This document shows, piece by piece, positions 14,517 to 20,964 of a stretch of 64,000 nucleotides of DNA. The stretch comes from Azoarcus olearius. Lineage in GTDB: Bacteria > Pseudomonadota > Gammaproteobacteria > Burkholderiales > Rhodocyclaceae. The notes under the pieces were generated by a model that did not search any database, was not told where the DNA came from, and saw nothing but the letters and a program-made list of their open reading frames with translations. The position numbers were made by a program, and so were the translations under genes. The DNA lies in the NCBI RefSeq assembly GCF_001682385.1, contig NZ_CP016210.1:620001-684000 (forward strand). The letters are read 5' to 3'. Within the stretch, counting starts at the first letter, position 1. Every line of letters starts with the position of its first letter.

Positions 14517-15284
14517 ATGGCCGCGCCTCTACCGAAGACCGGGGATTTTGTAGATCGACTTCGCAAGCTCATGGATGACCCCGTGCCCAACGAGTTCCAG
14601 TTGAACTTGTTGGAGCGGGACATACAACGGCAGATGAAGTCGGGCGTAGATGTCGATGCAGCCTACATGGTCTACGGAGCGGTGCGGTTGCTGCGATCCG
14701 ACGTGGAGGGATTTGAGAAGGCCATGGAGAATGCCCTTCGCCTGTCTTCCTCTCTGTTGGTTCGCCTCAATTACGCGATCTTGCTCCGCACGGCTTGCCG
14801 TCTCAGCGACAGCCTAAAGGCCTCGATCGAACTCGCTGAGAAGTACCCGGGTGACTTCGAAGTGCTGTCGGAGGCAGCTCGATCCGCCAGCGCAACGCTA
14901 CGGTACGACCTGGCGGAGCGGTTCATCGATATGCTCGATAAGTTAAAGGCTCCCGAAATGTATGCGGCCAAGGAAAGGAGCCTGCTTCGATTGCCAGAAC
15001 GAGCGCGCCTACGTGAGCGCATGGCAGAGAGCGGTCTAACGTACGAAGATCTGGCGCAAGTGATGGAAGTTGCCTCGGCCGTCGTGGCTCGGCGATTCAA
15101 GATCGCGGGTGGTTGGACCACTGGCATCACCCCGGACGGGACGATGAGAGTCACCATTTGCGTCGTTGGTCAGACCGATGACATCGTCGAGACGAGCTTT
15201 GAAATTGCTGATGCGGTTGTAGCGGCGAATCTCGATCACGTTGGGGAGGTGCTCACCATTGCTTGCATGGGTATGCCAAAGTGA
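14517..15284 (+). CDS. Cargo protein with TPR-like helical repeats, partner of HEPN protein
   Basis: 255 residues. The middle part (about 45-160) consists of paired helices with a TPR/HEAT-like rhythm (YMVYGAVRLLRSDVEGFEKA, LVRLNYAILLRTACRLSDSL, SATLRYDLAERFIDMLDKL). The C-terminal about 60 residues form a separate alpha/beta domain (TGITPDGTMRVTICVVGQTD and beyond). No signal or membrane segment. Its stop overlaps the GTG of the HEPN gene (GTGA), implying coupled synthesis and partnership. Lower GC than the phage core. It may be the antitoxin or sensor of a two-gene unit; no named family is recognised. Confidence 0.68.
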   Translation: MAAPLPKTGDFVDRLRKLMDDPVPNEFQLNLLERDIQRQMKSGVDVDAAYMVYGAVRLLRSDVEGFEKAMENALRLSSSLLVRLNYAILLRTACRLSDSLKASIELAEKYPGDFEVLSEAARSASATLRYDLAERFIDMLDKLKAPEMYAAKERSLLRLPERARLRERMAESGLTYEDLAQVMEVASAVVARRFKIAGGWTTGITPDGTMRVTICVVGQTDDIVETSFEIADAVVAANLDHVGEVLTIACMGMPK

Positions 15285-15703
15285 GTGTCAGTGCCTTTGA
15301 TTTTCTGGCGTTTGCTGAAGGACTAGCGCGCAAGGCAGCCACTGAGATTGAACTGCGGGTCGCCATGGGCCGGGCGTACTACGCCGCGTATCACTGGGCC
15401 GCTTTTTGCGCAGAGGGCTGCTGTCCCCTGATCGATCGCTCATCAGTTAAAGGTGGGAGTCACGAGTACCTCATCGGCCGGTACGTGGCCCTAGCCACGC
15501 CACAAGGGAGATCGGTGGCTTGGCTGCTACGGGACCTAAAGGCGGGGCGCGAGTTGGCGGACTATGAGGTTGTCCAGGCAGTGTCTAGGCAAGAAGTGGA
15601 TGCTCACATTGCAACCGTCAGGAAGGTTCTTGAGAAGATCAGCATGGTTACCGGCGTGCCGCTTCCCGCGGAGCCGAAGGACGATGAACTAGACGTCGCG
15701 TAA
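15281..15703 (+). CDS. HEPN-domain protein (predicted ribonuclease-type cargo)
   Basis: 140 residues from the GTG at 15281, chosen because it overlaps the preceding stop by 4 nt; an in-frame TTG at 15263 is less likely. The helix MGRAYYAAYHWAAFCAEG carries Arg31-x6-His38, the RX4-6H signature of HEPN domains, in the RAYYAAYH form typical of PF05168-like members. The rest is helical (HEYLIGRYVALATP, then RQEVDAHIATVRKVLEKIS). HEPN proteins often act as RNases in toxin-antitoxin and abortive-infection systems; some lack activity. Setting in a prophage with a coupled partner favours a defence or toxin role, which is inference. Confidence 0.7.
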   Translation: MSVSAFDFLAFAEGLARKAATEIELRVAMGRAYYAAYHWAAFCAEGCCPLIDRSSVKGGSHEYLIGRYVALATPQGRSVAWLLRDLKAGRELADYEVVQAVSRQEVDAHIATVRKVLEKISMVTGVPLPAEPKDDELDVA

Positions 15704-15713
15704 TGTGCGATTT

Positions 15714-15733
15714 GGGGCGTGACTTACCGCCCC
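15714..15733 (+). terminator. Stem-loop after the HEPN gene
   Basis: GGGGCG and CGCCCC flank an 8-nt loop 10 nt after the HEPN stop. There is no T-run, so it is at best a weak or Rho-assisted terminator separating the cargo unit from the downstream late promoter region. Confidence 0.35.
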
Positions 15734-15762
15734 TGCGATTCTGCCCCTCTCTGCGGGCGTCC

Positions 15763-15772
15763 GAAGTAGTTC
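15763..15772 (+). promoter_or_regulatory. Candidate activator site of the head operon (PI-like)
   Basis: GAAGTAGTTC differs at one base from the GAACTAGTTC core before the endolysin and also ends exactly 40 nt before its ATG (15813). Mu has the C-activated promoter PI at the same place, ahead of the protease gene. The run TATAGC at 15781 could be a -10-like element. Confidence 0.5.
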
Positions 15773-15793
15773 CCCTCCCGTATAGCGCCAGCC

Positions 15794-15812
15794 GCCACCG
15801 ATCATCGGCGGC
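15794..15812 (+). promoter_or_regulatory. Leader hairpin abutting the protease start codon
   Basis: CCGAT-C-ATCGG forms a stem extended by GCC/GGC pairs across one A-C mismatch and ends at the ATG. Fifteen bases are identical to the hairpin before the endolysin, while the outer arm differs yet still pairs for the most part, consistent with structural conservation. Confidence 0.5.
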
Positions 15813-16853
15813 ATGGCAACCCAGACCCGCACCGCACTCCCTTCCCTCGCCGCCTGCGCTCTGCGCGTAAAGGCCGGTGAACCGCTCTCCCGGCTGATCC
15901 CGGCCGGCGAGTTCGACGCCCCGCGCGGCGCCCTCACGGGCAGCGGCCCCTGGCGGCTCACGCCCCAAGGCGCGGCTCGCATCATCGCGGCCAACGCCTC
16001 CCGCGGCACCGACATCGCCATCGACTACGAGCACCAGCTGCTGCTGACCGAACAGAACGGTCAGCCCGCGCCGGCGGCCGGCTGGATCGACCCGCGCTCG
16101 TTGGTGTTCCAGGAAGGCGGTGACGAGCCCGGCTTGTATGGCGCCATTCGATGGACCGCGAAGGCCGGCGCGATGATCGCATCGGACGAATACCGCTACC
16201 TGTCCCCCGTCTTCCCCTACGACCCCGCGACGGGCGAGGTGCTCGGTCTGGCGCACGTCGCGCTGACCAACATCCCCGCAATCGATGAGCCGGTCATGGC
16301 CGCGCTGTCGGCCCGCCTATCCGCTTTCCCCCACCACCAGGAGAACCCTGACGTGAACGAGACGCTGAAGAAGCTGCTCGCCGCGCTCGGCCTGCCCGAC
16401 ACCACCAGCGAGGCCGATGCCATCGCCGGGGTTGCCGCGCTGAAGGTCCGCGCCGACGAGGCCAACACCCAGATCGCCGCCTTGAAGTCCGCCGCGCCCG
16501 ACCCGGCCAAGTACGTGCCGGTGGCCACCATGCAGGCGCTGCAGACGGAGGTCGCCGCGCTGTCGGCCCGCGTCAATGGCGACGAGGCCGCGCGCCTCAT
16601 CGAGGACGCGATCGCCCAAGGCAAGCTCGTCGAAGCCCAGCGGGAGTGGGCCAGCGCCCTCGGCAAGAGCGACATCGCCGCGCTGCGCTCCTACGTGAGC
16701 ACGGCGCCGGCGATCGCCGCGCTGAAGGGCATGCAGTCGGGTGGTGGCAACCCGAGTGCGGGCGGCGGCGGTCCGTCGGACGCTGATCTCGCGGTCTGCA
16801 AGGTCCTGGGCCTGACCGCCGAAGAGTTCAACAAGGCCAAGATCGGAGGCTGA
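15813..16853 (+). CDS. Head maturation protease with C-terminal scaffold (Mu gpI, gp32-like)
   Basis: 346 residues of the Mu-like prophage I protein family. The N-terminal protease half (residues 1-165) contains IAIDYEHQLLL and EYRYLSPVFPYDPATGEVLG, conserved family motifs. The C-terminal half is helical scaffold with a Gly-rich linker near 310-320. The protease cleaves scaffold and itself during prohead maturation. A likely internal start at 16353 would yield the scaffold alone. It follows the PI-like control region and starts the second late block. Confidence 0.85.
   Translation: MATQTRTALPSLAACALRVKAGEPLSRLIPAGEFDAPRGALTGSGPWRLTPQGAARIIAANASRGTDIAIDYEHQLLLTEQNGQPAPAAGWIDPRSLVFQEGGDEPGLYGAIRWTAKAGAMIASDEYRYLSPVFPYDPATGEVLGLAHVALTNIPAIDEPVMAALSARLSAFPHHQENPDVNETLKKLLAALGLPDTTSEADAIAGVAALKVRADEANTQIAALKSAAPDPAKYVPVATMQALQTEVAALSARVNGDEAARLIEDAIAQGKLVEAQREWASALGKSDIAALRSYVSTAPAIAALKGMQSGGGNPSAGGGGPSDADLAVCKVLGLTAEEFNKAKIGG
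16353..16853 (+). CDS. Nested scaffold protein (Mu gpZ-like) by internal start
   Basis: Inside the protease gene, in frame, AGGAG (16339-16343) is followed after 9 nt by a GTG (16353) starting VNETLKKLLAALGLPDTTSE. The 166-residue product would be the helical scaffold part without protease. Mu makes gpZ in this way from gene I, and the well-placed ribosome site supports the same here. Confidence 0.6.
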   Translation: MNETLKKLLAALGLPDTTSEADAIAGVAALKVRADEANTQIAALKSAAPDPAKYVPVATMQALQTEVAALSARVNGDEAARLIEDAIAQGKLVEAQREWASALGKSDIAALRSYVSTAPAIAALKGMQSGGGNPSAGGGGPSDADLAVCKVLGLTAEEFNKAKIGG

Positions 16854-16854
16854 C

Positions 16855-17271
16855 ATGGCTGCTCTCACTGCCCCTCGCAACACCATGGAGCGCGCCGGCG
16901 CCGTCCTCGGCTTTCCGGTCAAGGCCAACGCCAAGATCTTCGCCGGCGCGCTCGTTGTGCTCTCGGCCGGATTCGCTGCGCCCGGCTCGGTGGCAACCAC
17001 CCTGATCGCCGTCGGCCGTGCCGATGAGGCCGCCGACAACACCGGCGGCGCCGACGGCGCCATCACCGTCCAGGTCCGCCGCGGCACCTTCAAGTTCGGC
17101 AACAGCGCCAGCACCGACCTGATCGCCCAGGCCGACGTCGGCGCGGACTGCTACATCGTCGATGACCAGACGGTGGCGAAAACCAACGGCTCCAACACCC
17201 GCTCGCGCGCCGGCAAGATCGTCGCCGTCGAGAGCGACGGCGTGTGGGTGCAAATCGGCCTCGGCCAGTAA
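16855..17271 (+). CDS. Capsid decoration/cement-like protein
   Basis: 138 residues, 1 nt after the protease stop and 13 nt before the capsid gene. It is beta-rich and Ala/Gly-rich (NAKIFAGALVVLSAGFAAPG, TLIAVGRADEAADN, ADCYIVDDQTVAKTNG, RSRAGKIVAVESDGVWVQIG), the pattern of DUF2190-type or lambda gpD-like cement proteins that stabilise expanded capsids. Position between protease and major capsid agrees. Confidence 0.72.
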   Translation: MAALTAPRNTMERAGAVLGFPVKANAKIFAGALVVLSAGFAAPGSVATTLIAVGRADEAADNTGGADGAITVQVRRGTFKFGNSASTDLIAQADVGADCYIVDDQTVAKTNGSNTRSRAGKIVAVESDGVWVQIGLGQ

Positions 17272-17284
17272 CGGAGACCCCGTC

Positions 17285-18181
17285 ATGCTCATCACCCCCG
17301 CCAATCTCCAGGCCCTCGCTCAGGGCTTCAATGCGGCCTTCCTGCGCGGCTTCGGCTCGGTCGCATCGACCTACCAGTTGATCGCGATGCTCATCCCGAG
17401 CACCTCCGACGCCGAAAACTACGGCTGGATGAAGGACCTGCCGGGCATGCGCGAGTGGATCGGCCAGCGGCAGTACAACAACCTGGAATCGACCAGCGCC
17501 CAGCTCAAGAACAAGCCTTGGGAACACACCATCGCGGTCAAGCGCGACCAGATCGAGGACGACAAGCTCGGCATCTACTCGAACGTGTTCGCGATGCAGG
17601 GCGAGATCGTCGCGCGCCATCCGGACGACCTGGTGTGGTCGCTGCTGCCCAGTGGCTTCGCCACGAAGGGTTTTGATGGTCAGTACTTCTTCGACACCGA
17701 CCACGTCGGCTACGACAAGGATGGCGCCGAGGTCAGCTGGAGCAACACCGGCGGTGGTGCTGGCGCTCCGTGGTTCCTGATGGATCTCTCGCGGACCTTC
17801 ATGAAGCCGCTCATCTTCCAGGAGCGGAAGAAGCCCCAGTTCGTGAGCCGCACGCGGCCCGACGACCCGCACGTGTTCGACATGGCCGAATACCTGTTCG
17901 GCGCCGACGCGCGCTACAACGCGGGCTTCGGGTTCCATCAGCTCGCCTACGGCTCCAAGCAGACGCTGGACGCTACGGCGTACGACGCCGCGCGGGTGAA
18001 GCTGGCCCAGCAGTTCCGCCCGGACGGATCGCCGCTGGGTGTGCAGGGCACTCACCTGATCGTGGGGCCAAGCAACGAGGCCAAGGCTCGCGAGCTGCTG
18101 GAGGCGGACCGCAACAGCGCCGGCGCCACCAACATCTGGCGCGGTTCGGCCCAACTCCACGTCTGCCCGTGGCTGGTGTAA
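17285..18181 (+). CDS. Major capsid protein, Mu gpT-like
   Basis: 298 residues matching the Mu major head subunit gpT: MLITPANLQALAQGFNAAF, IAMLIPSTSDAENYGWM, NYGWMKDLPGMREWIGQRQ, DDLVWSLLPSGFATKGFDGQ, GTHLIVGPSNEAKARELLEA. It forms the icosahedral shell with an HK97-type fold. The start at 17285 is chosen because the homologous N-terminus begins with MLITPANL; the upstream open frame overlaps the decoration gene. It is the most confidently recognised structural gene here. Confidence 0.93.
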   Translation: MLITPANLQALAQGFNAAFLRGFGSVASTYQLIAMLIPSTSDAENYGWMKDLPGMREWIGQRQYNNLESTSAQLKNKPWEHTIAVKRDQIEDDKLGIYSNVFAMQGEIVARHPDDLVWSLLPSGFATKGFDGQYFFDTDHVGYDKDGAEVSWSNTGGGAGAPWFLMDLSRTFMKPLIFQERKKPQFVSRTRPDDPHVFDMAEYLFGADARYNAGFGFHQLAYGSKQTLDATAYDAARVKLAQQFRPDGSPLGVQGTHLIVGPSNEAKARELLEADRNSAGATNIWRGSAQLHVCPWLV

Positions 18182-18183
18182 CC

Positions 18184-18693
18184 ATGGGGGCCGCGAATGC
18201 TCGGGCGGGAAAAGCCGCCAAACAGGTGGAGGCGCGCGAACTGCCCTCCGCGACCCCGGCCGGGGAGGGTTTCCCCGGCACCAACACTGCCAGCGCCGAG
18301 AAGGCCGACGTGACGGGAGCGGCCAATGCCGCCCCTGTCACCGAAGCCGACGCTCGGGAGGCGCGCCAGGAGCCGGCGCCTCCCGCGGCGGGCACGATCG
18401 ATCCGGCGGCCGAGGCTGCCGCGGCCGACGTGGCGGCCCAGGCTGAGGCGGTGACGCCCGCAGGCGGGTCGGTTGATTCGTTGGTGTTCGACCCCCTCTT
18501 CCGTGAGCCGGTGGTTACCCACCTGCGGGTGCGGGCTCGGCCGGAAGCCGGCTTTCGCCGCGCAGGTCGCCACTGGCCCGGCGGTGAAGGGGTGACGGTT
18601 GCGGCTGACGACTTCACGCCGGAGCAGATCCTGGCGCTGACGGAGGAGCCGGAGCTGGCCGTTACTTTCATCGCCGACCAGGTGGCGGAGTAA
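18184..18693 (+). CDS. Mu gp35-like protein
   Basis: 169 residues starting 3 nt after the capsid gene. The N-terminal about 95 residues are low-complexity, Ala/Glu/Pro-rich and probably disordered. The C-terminal half (EPVVTHLRVRARPEAGFRRA, HWPGGEGVTVAADDF, TPEQILALTEEPELAVTFI) is the compact domain seen in Mu gp35/FluMu HI1506 proteins. Role unknown; probably virion-associated or a head accessory factor. The extended N-terminus is longer than in Mu. Confidence 0.75.
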   Translation: MGAANARAGKAAKQVEARELPSATPAGEGFPGTNTASAEKADVTGAANAAPVTEADAREARQEPAPPAAGTIDPAAEAAAADVAAQAEAVTPAGGSVDSLVFDPLFREPVVTHLRVRARPEAGFRRAGRHWPGGEGVTVAADDFTPEQILALTEEPELAVTFIADQVAE

Positions 18694-18697
18694 CGGC

Positions 18698-19111
18698 ATG
18701 CCCTACGCCACGCAGGCCGAGATGGTGTCCCGCTTCGGGGAGCGCGAGCTGGTCGAGCTGACCGACCGGTTCGACGCGCCGCTCGGCCTGATCGATGCCG
18801 GCGTGCTTGGGAAGGCGCTGGCGGATGCCGACGTGGAGATCGATGGCTACATCGGCGCGCGCTACACGCTGCCGCTGGCGACGGTGCCCGACCGCCTGGT
18901 GCAACTCGCCTGCGACATCGCGCGCTACCACCTCTACACCAACGCTGTGCCGGAACTCGTCGCCGAGCGCTACAAGGCGGCGATAGCGTTCCTGCGGCTG
19001 GTGGCGGCTGGTGGCGCAACGCTGGGCCTGCCCGAAACCAGCGGCAGCGCCGGCATGGGGCTGGCCGAAATCAGCACCGGCCGGCGTCTCTTCGCCCGAG
19101 GTGACCGCTGA
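18698..19111 (+). CDS. Head-tail connector, Mu gp36-like (DUF1320)
   Basis: 137 residues with the DUF1320 pattern: MPYATQAEMVSRFGERELVE, DADVEIDGYIGARYTLPLAT, VPDRLVQLACDIARYHLY, and a short C-terminal tail. DUF1320 proteins act as gp6-like connectors below the portal. ATG at its end overlaps the next start (TGATG). Confidence 0.85.
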   Translation: MPYATQAEMVSRFGERELVELTDRFDAPLGLIDAGVLGKALADADVEIDGYIGARYTLPLATVPDRLVQLACDIARYHLYTNAVPELVAERYKAAIAFLRLVAAGGATLGLPETSGSAGMGLAEISTGRRLFARGDR

Positions 19112-19554
19112 TGCTGGATCGGGACTGGCTGGCCGCAGGGCCGCACCTGGTCGAGCGGCTGCGCGACCAGGTGCGCGAGTTCCGGCTGGTAGCCGAGCTG
19201 ACCGACCTCGGGAAGATCGAGGAGCGGGTCAAGCAGGCCCCGGCCGGGATTGTCGCCTATGACGGCACTCGCTACGCGGATGGGGCGCGATCCGGTATGT
19301 CGCGCCAGGGTGCGCAGCGCTGGATGGTTGTCGTTGCAGTCCGCAACGCGACCGGCGGCGGCGACAACAGCGCCCTGGCGGCCGAAGCCGGCCCCCTGAT
19401 TCTCCGTGTCTCGGACGCGCTCAGCGGTTGGGCCCCCTTCGAAGGCCGGCCGCTGCGCGAAGTGACTGCGCCTCGCCCCGGCTACAGCACCGCATTCGCC
19501 TATTACCCGCTCATGTTCGAGCTGGATTTCGTAACTGCAACGCCGCGCCGCTGA
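19111..19554 (+). CDS. Tail terminator-like protein (Mu gp37 position)
   Basis: 147 residues, overlapping the connector gene by one base pair of start and stop. Sequence features are a helical N-terminus (LVERLRDQVREFRLVAELTD) and alternating strands (GAQRWMVVVAVRNATGG, YSTAFAYYPLMFELDFVT), as in small tail-terminator/completion proteins that cap the tail tube. Position between connector and tube gene supports this. Assignment is by context and fold pattern. Confidence 0.7.
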   Translation: MLDRDWLAAGPHLVERLRDQVREFRLVAELTDLGKIEERVKQAPAGIVAYDGTRYADGARSGMSRQGAQRWMVVVAVRNATGGGDNSALAAEAGPLILRVSDALSGWAPFEGRPLREVTAPRPGYSTAFAYYPLMFELDFVTATPRR

Positions 19555-19578
19555 GCGGGCACAACCGGAGCCATTCAC

Positions 19579-20364
19579 ATGGACATTCTCGAGTACTTCT
19601 CTGGGCAGGGCAGCATCTTCATGGGCCCGCGCCTTGGCAACGGCATGCCGGGCACGCTGCGCTGGGTGGGCGACGCGTTGATGGAGTTCGGCTTCACGCC
19701 CAACGAAACCAAGTTCCAGGAAAACTACACCGGTCAACGCGGCGACGCCCTGGTGCTTCCGGGAAAAACCGAGGCGAACCTGAGCGTTACCTTCCTTCAG
19801 TTCCATGACAAGAACTTCGAGGTGGTCACGCGCGGCGAAACCGTCGAGCAGGATGTGGACGCGGTCACCGATCGCGTGATCGGCGTAGCGCCGTTGGCGG
19901 TGGGCGACATCCTCAGCCTGAATGCCTTCAACGTCTCGGCCGTGACCATCCAGGACAGCACTGCGGGCACCCCGAAGACACTGGCCGCCGATACCAACTA
20001 CCGGCTGGATCCGAAGGCTGGCCAGATCGAGATCCTGGACGTAACGACCGGTGGTCCCTTCACCGGCAACATCGTGGCCGACCTCACGCCCGGCGCAGCG
20101 AACATCATCAAGATGATGTCGGGTGCGGCCAAGGAGTACTGGGTGCGCTTCGTGGGCACCAACACCGTTCCGGGTGCCGTCTGGAAGAACGTCGTTGCCG
20201 ACTTCTACCGCTGGAGCCCGCCGCCGTCCGAAACGATGTCGCTGATGCACGATGGCCAGTCACGGTTGGAGGCGCCGCTGGCCGGCAGCCTGCTGGCGGA
20301 TTCGACCAAGACTGCGAACGGCGAATTCGGCTACTTCGGCCGCATGGTGATGCTCCAGGCTTAA
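19579..20364 (+). CDS. Major tail tube protein
   Basis: 261 residues, beta-rich (GQGSIFMGPRLGNGMPGTLR, GKTEANLSVTFLQFHDKNFE, AKEYWVRFVGTNTVPGAVWK), as in siphovirus tube subunits. It stacks as hexamer rings around the tape measure. It is followed by chaperone and tape-measure genes, the fixed siphophage order. No sheath gene is present in the module, so the tail should be non-contractile. Confidence 0.8.
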   Translation: MDILEYFSGQGSIFMGPRLGNGMPGTLRWVGDALMEFGFTPNETKFQENYTGQRGDALVLPGKTEANLSVTFLQFHDKNFEVVTRGETVEQDVDAVTDRVIGVAPLAVGDILSLNAFNVSAVTIQDSTAGTPKTLAADTNYRLDPKAGQIEILDVTTGGPFTGNIVADLTPGAANIIKMMSGAAKEYWVRFVGTNTVPGAVWKNVVADFYRWSPPPSETMSLMHDGQSRLEAPLAGSLLADSTKTANGEFGYFGRMVMLQA

Positions 20365-20367
20365 CCG

Positions 20368-20964
20368 ATGTCCATCGCTGTCGCCAACGAACTCGACCTT
20401 CTGTTCGCCGCCCCCGAATGCGTCTCGGTGGGCGGCGAGCGGGTTGACGTGCGCGGGGTGCGCCTGAGCGAGTTGCCCCGCTTCCTGCGTTTGTACGATG
20501 CCCGGCCAGCACTGCCCGAGGGCGGCGAACTGCCGCCGCAAGCCGAAGCGGCGCTGGCGGAATGGCAAGCAGGCCTGGTGGTGATGCTCAGCAACCTGTG
20601 CTGCCGCTCGGTCGATTGGCTCTCCGGCCGGACGGACGCGGAGCTGGGCGAGTTGTTTGGAGCCATGCGTCGGGCGAACCGCATCCTGTTTGACCCCGCC
20701 CCGGCCCGGCACGGGCCGCGCAACGGCAGGGGGCAGAGCTGGGCCACCGCTGCCGCTTGGCTGGTGGAGTGCGGTCACTCCCTTGAGGCAGTCGGCAACT
20801 ACACGCTGGCGCAGATCGAGCAGCTCACCGCCGCCCATGGCCGCCTCGCGGCGGATCGCAGTCTGGACGCGCTGTCGATCGCCCGCGCCGCCCAGGCCGA
20901 CCGGAAGGGCTACAGCCAGGCATTGGCGGCACTCAAGCGCGCTCGCACGCAGTTGGGGCAGTAA
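20368..20964 (+). CDS. Tail assembly chaperone
   Basis: 198 residues between the tube and tape-measure genes. An N-terminal part (VSVGGERVDVRGVRLSELPR) with a short beta-hairpin is followed by a helical part, and the C-terminal portion (VECGHSLEAVGNYTLAQIEQ) resembles the gpT-like half of siphovirus chaperones. It would coat the tape measure before tube assembly. No obvious slippery frameshift is needed because both halves are in one frame. Confidence 0.68.
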   Translation: MSIAVANELDLLFAAPECVSVGGERVDVRGVRLSELPRFLRLYDARPALPEGGELPPQAEAALAEWQAGLVVMLSNLCCRSVDWLSGRTDAELGELFGAMRRANRILFDPAPARHGPRNGRGQSWATAAAWLVECGHSLEAVGNYTLAQIEQLTAAHGRLAADRSLDALSIARAAQADRKGYSQALAALKRARTQLGQ

